Below, in pieces: positions 16,935 through 24,621 of a DNA stretch of 41,015 bases. Each line of letters starts with the position of its first letter. Positions within the stretch are counted from its first letter, which is position 1. Position numbers and translations under genes: made by a program. The DNA lies in assembly GCA_017421945.1 (NCBI GenBank), contig JAFOHD010000003.1:1-41015 (forward strand), written 5' to 3'. A model generated the notes under the pieces. It did no database searches. It was given only the letters and a program-made list of their open reading frames with translations, and was not told the origin of the DNA. The DNA is from Alistipes sp. GTDB taxonomy: Bacteria > Bacteroidota > Bacteroidia > Bacteroidales > Rikenellaceae.

Positions 16935-18029
16935 TTAATATGCTTTGGCTTCAGCCTCACCGCGAAGGAATCGCAGTGCATTCATTGCGAGCGACTGAAG
17001 TTCGTTCTCGCCGGCGTAAATTGCTATCGGAGCCAGGAAACGGCATGATTGCGAGATGGTATCGGTGACAAATTTGCTGTGCGCAATGCCTCCAGTGAGG
17101 ATGATTGCATCAATATCTCCACGCAGTACAGTAGCCATCTGTCCGATGTTCTTTATGATGCCGTATATCATCAGGTCGATGGCCTGCTTAGCATCTTGAT
17201 TACCAGCCTGGGCCTCCTCGATTAGCTCCTTGACTGAATTTTTACCCGTCAGCGACACAAGCCCTCCCTTACCGGAGAGCAGGTCGCGCACCTGCTTGTG
17301 AGAGTATTTGCCTGAGAAACACAAATCCACAAGTTCGCCCGCAGGGATAGAGCCCGCACGCTCGGGTGCTACGGGACCTTCGCCGTCAAGGGCATTGTTG
17401 CAGTCAATGACACGTCCCTTGTAGTGGGCTGCTACGGATATGCCGCCACCCATGTGTACGACAATTAGGTTCAAATCTTCATAACGGCGGTCGATGTCGG
17501 CGGCATAGATGCGAGCTGTAGCCTTTTGATTCAAGGCGTGGAATATCGACCGACGACGTATCTCCTTGATGCCTGTGAGTTTGGCCACATCCCACCTTTC
17601 ATCAACAACAATGGGGTCGGCAATGTAGGCCTTGAGTCCTAAACTCTGGGCTATGCTGAGTGCGATAATGGCGCTGAAGTTGGAGGCGTGCTGGGGTGTG
17701 CAGTTGCGCAACTCCTCGCACATCGACTCCGAAACTTCATATATGCCACTCTCGACAGGTCGCAACAATCCCCCTCGACCGATGACGATCGAGAGGGTTG
17801 CGAGTTCAATGTCATTCTCCTTAAGAGCCTTGAGAATGAGTTCTTTGCGCCACATGAGATGCTCCTCGGTGGTGGCAAAGCGTTTGATATCATCTGCCGA
17901 ATGAGCAAGCGAACACTCCACCACAGGCTTGTCGTCATGATACACGGCAATCTTGGTAGATGTCGAGCCTGTGTTTATGGCAAGAACGGCAAAGCGGTAT
18001 TGATTTGAGCGATGGCACTCATCGTCCAT
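16935..18029 (-). CDS. buk: Butyrate kinase family protein
   Basis: This ASKHA-fold carboxylate kinase interconverts acyl phosphate plus ADP with acid plus ATP; butyrate or branched-chain acids are typical. From the ATG at 18029 it has 364 residues. Another in-frame ATG at 18071 would add 14. The phosphate-1 motif is LAINTGSTSTKIAVY, and the phosphate-2/adenosine region has VVHMGGGISVAAH, NNALDGEGPVAPERAG and ILTGGIAHS. It lies just after ptb, giving the classic Ptb-Buk pair, next to ackA. The actual acyl substrate cannot be read from sequence. Confidence 0.9.
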   Translation of the reverse strand: MDDECHRSNQYRFAVLAINTGSTSTKIAVYHDDKPVVECSLAHSADDIKRFATTEEHLMWRKELILKALKENDIELATLSIVIGRGGLLRPVESGIYEVSESMCEELRNCTPQHASNFSAIIALSIAQSLGLKAYIADPIVVDERWDVAKLTGIKEIRRRSIFHALNQKATARIYAADIDRRYEDLNLIVVHMGGGISVAAHYKGRVIDCNNALDGEGPVAPERAGSIPAGELVDLCFSGKYSHKQVRDLLSGKGGLVSLTGKNSVKELIEEAQAGNQDAKQAIDLMIYGIIKNIGQMATVLRGDIDAIILTGGIAHSKFVTDTISQSCRFLAPIAIYAGENELQSLAMNALRFLRGEAEAKAY

Positions 18030-18094
18030 TTCCCAACTGCATGTTGAGTGAGGTGTGGGTTTGCTTGTCATAGGGCAATATTGTTAGCTCTGGT

Positions 18095-19000
18095 TTATCG
18101 CGCTGCCAAGCAAGCAAGTGCGATTGAATACTTCTTACTCAAGGCAGAGTCGCCACGTGAAGTCAAGACGCAAGGAACCTTCGCGCCCTTGACGATAGCA
18201 GCCAGCTCACCACCACCAATGTGTGTTGATGCCTTGAAGAATACGTTACCTGACTCGATGTTAGGGAAGAGCAGGCAGTCAACGTCACCTGCAACAGCCG
18301 AACCCTTGACCTTCTTATGCTCGGCAACCTCCTTATACAGAGCAACGTCAAGCGAGAGAGGACCATCGACAATCACATTGCCAAGCTGGCCACGGTCACC
18401 CATCTTTGCCAAAATAGCGCACTCGAGATTTGATGGAACGGTAGGCAACACCTGCTCGGTAGCAGAGATGCAGGCAATCTTTGGAGTCTCAATACCCAGC
18501 AACTTCGCAGTCTCGGCGAGGAAGCTAATCTGCGTCTGCTTCTGCTTGAATTCGGGAGCGGGGATGATGGCTACGTCTGAGATGGTGAGCAACTTGTGAT
18601 AACCTGGGAGCTCAACAATAGCCACGTGAGTAAGCACACCCTTTGGAGGGAACAAGCCAGCCTCCTTGTTCAGGATACCGCGCATATACTTGTCGGTAGA
18701 TACCAAGCCCTTCATCAGTACATCGGCATCGCCCGCAGCAACTGAAGCTACAGCCAGGCGCACGCAGTTTGTATCGTTGGGCTCGTGTACGATATTGAAG
18801 ATATTGGGGTCGATATTCAGCTCCTTGCATGTTGTCTCAATGGTGGCTTTGTCACCGTAGAGGGTAGCCTCAACCAATCCCTCCTGCCATGCGTTGTAGA
18901 CAGCCTCAATAGTGTGAGAATCCTGTCCATAAGCAACTGCCAGACGCTTCTTGCCGCGTGCTACGGCAGCTGTTACGATTTCATCCAAATGTGTAATCAT
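18095..19000 (-). CDS. ptb: Phosphate butyryltransferase (phosphate acyltransferase)
   Basis: Ptb exchanges CoA for phosphate on butyryl-CoA or related acyl-CoA, giving the acyl phosphate used by Buk. It has 301 residues, the normal length. It is a single-domain Pta/Ptb-fold protein with blocks GDADVLMKGLVSTD, LPGYHKLLTISDVA and GPLSLDVALY, and the C-terminal segment DCLLFPNIESGN. It lacks the extra N-terminal domains of long Pta enzymes. It lies 20 nt downstream of ackA and 65 nt upstream of the chosen buk start. It may also serve acetyl-CoA, because no pta is visible here. Confidence 0.9.
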   Translation of the reverse strand: MITHLDEIVTAAVARGKKRLAVAYGQDSHTIEAVYNAWQEGLVEATLYGDKATIETTCKELNIDPNIFNIVHEPNDTNCVRLAVASVAAGDADVLMKGLVSTDKYMRGILNKEAGLFPPKGVLTHVAIVELPGYHKLLTISDVAIIPAPEFKQKQTQISFLAETAKLLGIETPKIACISATEQVLPTVPSNLECAILAKMGDRGQLGNVIVDGPLSLDVALYKEVAEHKKVKGSAVAGDVDCLLFPNIESGNVFFKASTHIGGGELAAIVKGAKVPCVLTSRGDSALSKKYSIALACLAAR

Positions 19001-19020
19001 TTTCTTTAGATTTTATTGTT

Positions 19021-20229
19021 TTACAAATTTTTTGTAAGTTCATATGTGTCGGTAGCGATGACCAGCTCCTCGTTTGTTGCTATAACGGCAACCTTAACCT
19101 TTGACTCTGGAGTAGAAAGCAGGGTGTTTGTGCCACGAGTCTGGGAATTGATATCTTCATCAATCTCAATACCCATGTAGCCCATGTCCTTGCATACGTA
19201 GCTGCGCAAGTCGGCAGAATTTTCGCCTACACCGCCTGTGAATATAACCAAATCAACACCGCCCATCTCGGCCGCATACTCGCCCACGAACTTCTTTATG
19301 CGGTTGTAGTACATGTCGCGTGCTACGATGGCCTTCTCGTTGCCGGCATTGTATGCTGCATCAATATCGCGCATGTCGCTTGAAAGCCCTGTGAGACCCA
19401 ATACGCCTGACTTCTTGTTCATCATTGAGTTGAGCTCGGCATAGCTCATGCCCTCACGCTCACCGATGTATGTCACTGCGCTGGCATCAACATTTCCGCA
19501 GCGGGTACCCATCACCAGACCATCCAGTGGTGAGAATCCCATTGATGTGTCGAACGACTTGCCGTTCAGTATAGCCGTAATAGAGCCGCCGTTGCCAATG
19601 TGGCATGTGATAATCTTTGAGTTGTTGATGTCCAGACCAACCATCTCGGCACCCACCTTGGCTACATACTTGTGGCTTGTGCCGTGGAAACCATACTTAC
19701 GTACACGATATTTGTCGTAGTACTCCGTAGGCAGAGCGTAGAGGTAGTTGATGGCAGGGATTGTCTGGTGGAATGAAGTATCGAACACAGCCACCTGTGG
19801 CACTCCTGGCAACACCTTCTCGATAGAGAGAATACCCTCCAGATTGGCAGGGTTGTGCAGCGGAGCAATCTCAAACAATGAGCGGATGTTCTGCTTTGCC
19901 TGCTCATCGACCAATGAGCTTGACTGGAAGAACTCACCACCGTGAGCCACGCGGTGTCCCACGGCCTTCACCTCCTTGAGGTCGGCGATGACACCATGCT
20001 CGGCATTGGTCAGGGCCTCCAGCACGAGGCTGATACCGGTAGTGTGGTCGGGGATGGGCTGCTTGAGTTCGAAGTTGTTTTTACCCACGGGCTTGTGGGT
20101 GAGACTTCCCTCTGGAAGACCGATACGGTCAACAAGTCCCTTTGCAAGCAGGGCGTTGTTGTTCTGGTCAATGTCAATCACCTGATATTTGATTGATGAT
20201 GAACCGCAGTTAAGTACTAATACAATCAT
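19021..20229 (-). CDS. ackA: Acetate kinase
   Basis: AckA makes ATP from acetyl phosphate, or the reverse, at the end of fermentation. From the ATG at 20229 it has 402 residues, the family norm, and starts with MIVLVLNCGSSSIKYQV. The upstream frame to 20301 lies in the leader and is not coding. Other motifs are FHGTSHKYVA, CHIGNGGSI, MGTRCGNVDASA and FTGGVGENS. It heads the ackA-ptb-buk cluster and has a good promoter and a structured leader of about 128 nt. The usual partner pta is absent nearby. Confidence 0.95.
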   Translation of the reverse strand: MIVLVLNCGSSSIKYQVIDIDQNNNALLAKGLVDRIGLPEGSLTHKPVGKNNFELKQPIPDHTTGISLVLEALTNAEHGVIADLKEVKAVGHRVAHGGEFFQSSSLVDEQAKQNIRSLFEIAPLHNPANLEGILSIEKVLPGVPQVAVFDTSFHQTIPAINYLYALPTEYYDKYRVRKYGFHGTSHKYVAKVGAEMVGLDINNSKIITCHIGNGGSITAILNGKSFDTSMGFSPLDGLVMGTRCGNVDASAVTYIGEREGMSYAELNSMMNKKSGVLGLTGLSSDMRDIDAAYNAGNEKAIVARDMYYNRIKKFVGEYAAEMGGVDLVIFTGGVGENSADLRSYVCKDMGYMGIEIDEDINSQTRGTNTLLSTPESKVKVAVIATNEELVIATDTYELTKNL

Positions 20230-20282
20230 AATGTTTGATATTTTTATTTTACGTATGAATTTTGCTTCAAAATATTTGCCCA

Positions 20283-20336
20283 CGCCACAATTCCCGTTCA
20301 TTGGCGGCAGTCGTGGCAGTCATCGGAACGAGGATT
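20283..20336 (-). ncRNA. Possible structured (pseudoknot-like) leader of ackA
   Basis: In the ackA 5' leader an 11-nt segment (20336-20326 on minus) pairs with 20299-20289, giving 10 of 11 pairs including one wobble. A CGCCA inside that loop (20306-20302) pairs with TGGCG just beyond the first stem (20287-20283). The order left1-left2-right1-right2 is an H-type pseudoknot topology. A GGCAGTC direct repeat (20307-20313 and 20316-20322, plus strand) fills the loop. The stretch is GC-rich within an AT-rich intergenic region. No ligand or known family is recognised. Confidence 0.35.
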
Positions 20337-20363
20337 CAAAAACTATGTCAAATTATGTACTAA

Positions 20364-20396
20364 CAAAGATAATAAATAAAGTGTGAACAAACCAAA
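20364..20396 (-). promoter_or_regulatory. Putative ackA promoter
   Basis: On the minus strand TATCTTTG (20364-20371) is a full match to TAnnTTTG. A TTTG about 21 nt upstream of it lies at the edge of the terminator of the preceding gene. The predicted start is near 20357, giving a leader of about 128 nt before the ackA ATG. Confidence 0.55.
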
Positions 20397-20431
20397 AGCG
20401 AGGTAAAAAAAGAACTTTTTATCTCGCTTTT
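20394..20431 (-). terminator. Intrinsic terminator after the M64 peptidase gene
   Basis: A 16-bp inverted repeat (20394-20409 with 20416-20431) has one wobble-type mismatch and a 6-nt loop. Its core is GCGAG/CTCGC flanked by A and T runs. It lies 10 nt beyond the peptidase stop on minus and isolates that transcript from ackA. Its A/T flanks would also work in the other direction. Confidence 0.75.
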
Positions 20432-20440
20432 TATCAAAAT

Positions 20441-21733
20441 CTACTCATTTTGGGTGTTGTAGAGTATAATCCGCTCTATGGCTCGCTGGCAAACGGGGCA
20501 AAACTGTGTTGCGACATTGTCCCTCATGCGACAGACAACTGCCGGACGATACATCCCCTTTGTCATGTAACCACCACCTTCGTACACTCCCACGGTGTAG
20601 TTCTTTTTGCGTTTTTCGGTGGGGGTGGTGGGTATCTTCTCGCCTCGGCGGAGCATATCTTTCCACTTTGAGTCAAAGTCCACGAGTGAGGTTATGTTCT
20701 GCTCCCAGGGCTCGTAGTTAAGAGTGTAGAAGTTTTCGGTGTGGTCGGGCTGTTCATAGAAATATTCATCCGCCAAAGCTCCGAACGAGTGCCCGAACTC
20801 ATGCACCACAACGGGCTTGAAGTAGGGGTTGTGGGCCGTTGTCAGGGTGTATGAATTGTAGATTCCTCCTCCGCCATATGTATCGGTGTTGGCGAGGATT
20901 ATGATATGCTCGTAGGGTATGCCCACAAGGTTGTCGTGTATAAGGTGTACGCTATTGGTGGTGAGGTAGCGTGGCGAGTAGAAGGTCATGAAGTTGGAGT
21001 TTACGGCAGTCTGCTTCCACTCATTATCCTGCGGCACACTTACATTGCCCTGCTTTGAGGGGCACCTGACAGCCACCACGTTGAACTTGGTGCGGTGCGA
21101 TGCGAAAGGCTCGTAACTTAGAATCTCGTCGCAGGCTGTGCGGGCATCCTGCATGAAGATGTCCATCTGCTCGAGGGTGTAACCCTCGGCCATGATGACA
21201 ATGTCAATACACTCCTCAGAAGAGCCGCTTTTGAGCAGATATTCATGCGGGGTTGTGTCGCGGTTGTCAAGGCGGCGTATGAGCTTGTCGTCGGGCGAGA
21301 ATATGTGACGTAGCTGGGCTTGTTGTTCGCCCTTGTTGTCGAAGAGGGTGGTCTCGATTATAACCTCCTGTTTGGGAAGTGGGACGAGCTGTGTAAACTC
21401 AAAGCTACGGGTTGAAGTGGTAGCCTCATCGGTTGTGAGCCACTCCTGAAACAGACTCGAAAAAGAGTTGCAGTAGATGGTTGAGTTGCTCTCTGTATCT
21501 ATGATTCTCACCTCTCCGTTGCCTTTGACGGGCGTTGTATCGAGATTGACGCGCCGCCCGGCCCATAGTGGAAATGCGGCAAATTCATCAATGGCAATTA
21601 TCTGCTGCTGCGCATTGCCGGCGAAGATGTAGTCGATGCGAAGTGTTGCATTTTGGAAGTTTTCATCAAATTCCTGGGCATATGACATCCAGCCAAGGAT
21701 GATGCAGAATAGTGTTAGAATGACTCTCTTCAT
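20441..21733 (-). CDS. Secreted M64 family metallopeptidase (IgA peptidase-like)
   Basis: A 430-residue protein with a signal peptide (residues 1-20, MKRV...WMSYAQ, cleaved after the Ala-Gln region) and an M64 N-terminal domain (about 22-160). A metzincin-like zinc site follows: His311-Glu312-x-x-His315 in VHEFGHSFGALADEYF, with Asp322 as likely third ligand. A CPVC motif lies near the C-terminus. The family includes the Clostridium ramosum IgA protease, but most Bacteroidota members have unknown targets, so immunoglobulin cleavage should not be assumed. Its ATG overlaps the stop of the upstream response regulator by one base (TAATG), implying translational coupling. Confidence 0.88.
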   Translation of the reverse strand: MKRVILTLFCIILGWMSYAQEFDENFQNATLRIDYIFAGNAQQQIIAIDEFAAFPLWAGRRVNLDTTPVKGNGEVRIIDTESNSTIYCNSFSSLFQEWLTTDEATTSTRSFEFTQLVPLPKQEVIIETTLFDNKGEQQAQLRHIFSPDDKLIRRLDNRDTTPHEYLLKSGSSEECIDIVIMAEGYTLEQMDIFMQDARTACDEILSYEPFASHRTKFNVVAVRCPSKQGNVSVPQDNEWKQTAVNSNFMTFYSPRYLTTNSVHLIHDNLVGIPYEHIIILANTDTYGGGGIYNSYTLTTAHNPYFKPVVVHEFGHSFGALADEYFYEQPDHTENFYTLNYEPWEQNITSLVDFDSKWKDMLRRGEKIPTTPTEKRKKNYTVGVYEGGGYMTKGMYRPAVVCRMRDNVATQFCPVCQRAIERIILYNTQNE

Positions 21734-22395
21734 TAGACTTCATATTTGTATCCCACACCCTTGATTGTGACTATGTGTTCCTCGCCAATTTTCTGCCTTA
21801 ACTTGCGGATGTGAACATCAATTGTTCTGTCGCCAACGATAACATTGCTGCCCCATACTTTGGCGTAAATCTCGTCGCGCGTGAAGAGTCGGCCAGGCTC
21901 GGAGTGCAGCAGTTGCAGTAGTGAGAACTCTTTGCGAGGCAGGACTATGGTCTGGTCGCCTCGCTTTACCTGGTAGTGTTCAACGTCAATTTCCAGCCTA
22001 TCGTTCTGGGGTTCGTCAATCGAGGGTATGCGCTTGAGAATGGCCTGCACACGGCTGCGCAGGATATTCATCTTTATAGGCTTGTTGATGTAGTCGTCAG
22101 CACCGGCGTTGTAGCTTTGTAACTGAGTCTCTTCAGAACTTATGGCAGAGAGGAATACCACCATTACATTCTTCAGAACGGGCGAGCGGCGTATGGCTTT
22201 GCAAGTCTCTATGCCGTCAAGTACGGGCATCATCATGTCGAGCAGGATGAGATGAGGCTTTATTTCCAGCGCAACCTGTAGTCCTTCTGCGCCATTTGCA
22301 GCGGTATGTACCTCATAACCGTCGCGCATGAGATTGTATTTCACAAATTCCAAGATGTCGACTTCGTCGTCAATAAGCAGTATTCTGTATCCCAT
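21733..22395 (-). CDS. OmpR/PhoB-type response regulator
   Basis: A 220-residue two-component response regulator. The receiver domain (about 3-120) has acidic Asp9/Asp10, phosphoacceptor Asp53 in LLDMMMP, the switch Ser in VFLSA and the conserved Lys in NKPIK. The winged-helix DNA-binding domain covers about 130-220 (GDRTIDVHIRKLRQKIG, IKGVGYKYEV). No histidine kinase gene is adjacent, so it is an orphan within this window. It is divergent from the DUF349 gene, and a TATATTTG element lies 17 nt upstream of its start on minus. Its stop and the M64 peptidase start share one base. Confidence 0.93.
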   Translation of the reverse strand: MGYRILLIDDEVDILEFVKYNLMRDGYEVHTAANGAEGLQVALEIKPHLILLDMMMPVLDGIETCKAIRRSPVLKNVMVVFLSAISSEETQLQSYNAGADDYINKPIKMNILRSRVQAILKRIPSIDEPQNDRLEIDVEHYQVKRGDQTIVLPRKEFSLLQLLHSEPGRLFTRDEIYAKVWGSNVIVGDRTIDVHIRKLRQKIGEEHIVTIKGVGYKYEV

Positions 22396-22411
22396 AGTCT
22401 GATTTTTTTCA

Positions 22412-22419
22412 CAAATATA
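22412..22419 (-). promoter_or_regulatory. Putative -7 element of the response regulator gene
   Basis: On minus, TATATTTG matches TAnnTTTG and lies about 17 nt before the ATG, implying a very short leader. No clear -33 TTTG is present. Confidence 0.4.
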
Positions 22420-22464
22420 TAAAAAATCTTGGTTAAAAAACGAATAACGAAGCGATAAATTACT

Positions 22465-22472
22465 TATATTTG
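22465..22472 (+). promoter_or_regulatory. Putative -7 element of the DUF349 gene
   Basis: TATATTTG matches TAnnTTTG and lies 50 nt before the ATG at 22523. The -33 element is not evident. It is divergent from the response-regulator promoter about 50 nt away. Confidence 0.45.
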
Positions 22473-22522
22473 CACATCTGTATGCTATGCAAAATATGGC
22501 GTGCTAAAAACTACTTAATGTG

Positions 22523-24490
22523 ATGACTACTGAAAATTCTTTACATGCGGCTCTTGATGAGCCTATCGGTGATGCCGATAATGCGAAAAATGTGACTTCT
22601 GTTGAACTTCAGGAAGGTGAGGCTGCTCTGGTTGCTGATGAAATGTCGGAGGTGGAGACTGCGGCCGATTTCTCGGAGGAGGATGCTGCTTTGGATGCCG
22701 AGAAGGCGGGTCTTGCCATTGGCGAGGAGACAGCCGAGGAGCTTTCTGCCGAGGAGGTTGACAAAAACGACTTGAGTGGCAAGAGTAAGCAGGAACTTGT
22801 TGAGATGTTTGCATCGTTGCTCGAGACCGAGCCCGTGCAGACTCTGCGCAAGAGTGTTGAGGCCATAAAGATTGCCTTCTACAAGTTGCATCGTGCCGAG
22901 GTTGATGCTGCCCGCAAGGCTTTTGAGGCTGCGGCTGCCGAGGGTGAGGAGTTTCAGGCGGCGGTTGATGCTACCGAGGTGCGTTTGAAGGATTTGTTCA
23001 AGGTTTATCGTACGCGCCGAGACGAGTACATCGCTAATCTCGATAATATCAAGGAGGAGAACCTTAAGATTAAACTTGAAATTATTGAGGAGCTCAAGGA
23101 GCTTGTAAACTCCGACGAGACGCTGAACAATACCTTTGCAAAGTTCCGTGAGTTGCAGCAGCGTTGGAAGGAGACCGGCCTGGTGCCACAGCAGAAGGTA
23201 AAGGATGTGTGGGAGACATATAACCTGCATGTTGAGAATTTCTATAACTTCATCAAAATTAACAAGGAGCTGCGCGACCTCGACCTGAAGAAGAACTACG
23301 AGCAGAAACTACAGCTCTGCGAGCAGGCCGAGTCCCTGATTACCGAGCCTTCTATCGTTGAGGCGTTCCACAAGTTGCAGAAGTTGCATGATGAGTGGCG
23401 CGAGACAGGTCCTGTGGCAAACGAGTACAAGGAGGCGTTGTGGGAGCGTTTCAAGCAGGCTTCAAGCCGAATTAACGAGCAACATCAGGAGTATTTTGAT
23501 GCTATCAAGCAGGAGCAGGTGAAAAACCTCGAGCTCAAGAGTGAGTTGTGCGCAAAGACCGAGGCTTTGGCCGAGCAGCCTTACTCATCACGCAAGGAGT
23601 GGAACAAGGCGAGCGAGCGTCTTATCGAGATTCAGAAGATGTGGCGCACGATAGGTTTTGCCCCCAAGAAGGATAATACCCGCATCTATGAGCGTTTCCG
23701 TGCAGCGTGCGACAGCTTCTTTGAGGCGAAGCGCAAGTTCTACGAGGGCGTGAAGGGTGAGATGGAGCATAATTTGCAGCTTAAGCAGGAGATTTGTGAG
23801 GCCGCAGAGGCATTGCAGAACAGCGAGGATTGGAAGCATGCTACCGAGGAGTTGATAGCATTGCAGGCAAAGTGGAAGCAGGTAGGTGCTGTGTCACGTC
23901 GCTATGCCGACCAGGTGTGGAAGCGTTGCCGCGCTGCGTGTGACACATTCTTTGAGCGTAAGGCGCAACATTTTGCAAGCATTGAGGATGAGCATGAGCA
24001 GAACTTGAAGAAGAAGTTGGAACTCATCGAGCAGATGCATGCTGCCGATATCAAGGCGGGCGGATATGACCTTATCAAGGAGTTCCAGCGTCGCTGGAGC
24101 GAAATAGGTTATGTGCCCATCAAACAAAAGGATGCTGTCCAGAAGAAGTATACGGAGGCTGTAGATGCCATGTTCGGTGTGTTGAGGGGCTCAGAGCGTG
24201 ACCGCTCAATGAATCGTTTCAAGGAGCGTTTGCAGGGTATGAAGTCCTCTGCCGATAAGCGTATGCGTTCCGAGCGTGAGCGTTTGTACAACAAGGTGCG
24301 TCAGATGGAGCAGGACATTGCTCTGCTGGAGAACAATATCGGCTTCTTCTCAAAATCGAAGAATGCTGATGCGATGATTGCAGACATACGCGAAAAGATA
24401 GCCAAGGCAAGGCAGGAGGTGCAACTTACAATCGAAAAGATTCAACTCATAGACAACTACGCTGCCGAGCAGGATACAGATAAAGAGTAG
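22523..24490 (+). CDS. DUF349 repeat protein
   Basis: A 655-residue cytoplasmic protein with an acidic, Ala/Glu-rich N-terminus (about 1-75). After this come at least five tandem helical DUF349 units. Each carries a W-[KRS]-x-[TIV]-G-x-[AV]-[PS] core, with Trp at about 216, 293, 375, 452 and 526, spaced 74-82 residues. The C-terminus is coiled coil. The function is not established; the name describes only the repeat. The ATG at 22523 is preferred; a GTG sits one codon earlier. There is no signal peptide or membrane helix. It precedes pyrG with a GC-rich hairpin between. Confidence 0.85.
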   Translation: MTTENSLHAALDEPIGDADNAKNVTSVELQEGEAALVADEMSEVETAADFSEEDAALDAEKAGLAIGEETAEELSAEEVDKNDLSGKSKQELVEMFASLLETEPVQTLRKSVEAIKIAFYKLHRAEVDAARKAFEAAAAEGEEFQAAVDATEVRLKDLFKVYRTRRDEYIANLDNIKEENLKIKLEIIEELKELVNSDETLNNTFAKFRELQQRWKETGLVPQQKVKDVWETYNLHVENFYNFIKINKELRDLDLKKNYEQKLQLCEQAESLITEPSIVEAFHKLQKLHDEWRETGPVANEYKEALWERFKQASSRINEQHQEYFDAIKQEQVKNLELKSELCAKTEALAEQPYSSRKEWNKASERLIEIQKMWRTIGFAPKKDNTRIYERFRAACDSFFEAKRKFYEGVKGEMEHNLQLKQEICEAAEALQNSEDWKHATEELIALQAKWKQVGAVSRRYADQVWKRCRAACDTFFERKAQHFASIEDEHEQNLKKKLELIEQMHAADIKAGGYDLIKEFQRRWSEIGYVPIKQKDAVQKKYTEAVDAMFGVLRGSERDRSMNRFKERLQGMKSSADKRMRSERERLYNKVRQMEQDIALLENNIGFFSKSKNADAMIADIREKIAKARQEVQLTIEKIQLIDNYAAEQDTDKE

Positions 24491-24508
24491 CAATAAACAA
24501 AACGAGAA

Positions 24509-24555
24509 CGCAAGGTCGGACTCGCGGTTCCGACACCGCGGGCCCGACCGTTGCG
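24509..24555 (+). other. GC-rich multi-hairpin leader between DUF349 gene and pyrG
   Basis: A long stem joins CGCAAGGTCGG (from 24509) with CCGACC-G-TTGCG (to 24555), extended by an inner CGCGGT/ACCGCG. Its inner core 24514-24528 pairs with 24535-24549, with a single A/C mismatch and a wobble. An alternative hairpin, GTCGGA (24515-24520) with TCCGAC (24529-24534), is mutually exclusive with it. There is no U-run after the stem, so it is not an ordinary terminator. It lies 67 nt before the pyrG ATG, in otherwise AT-rich sequence. It may be a leader regulatory structure or a processing site. Confidence 0.5.
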
Positions 24556-24621
24556 ATGAAATAGGCAACAAGAATAGAGTAAAAGAGAGGAAATAAGTAT
24601 ATATTTAATTATTATAGGGTT

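Noticed and set aside
20300-20345. A GAATCC-containing stretch in the ackA leader that resembles the 3' end of a tRNA (possible attachment-site remnant)
   Set aside because: There is no matching 5' half, acceptor pairing or anticodon arm, and no integrase nearby. A structured mRNA leader explains it better.
24509-24555. GC-rich hairpin before pyrG read as an intrinsic terminator
   Set aside because: No T-run follows the stem on either strand, so ordinary termination is unlikely. It is kept as an unexplained structure.
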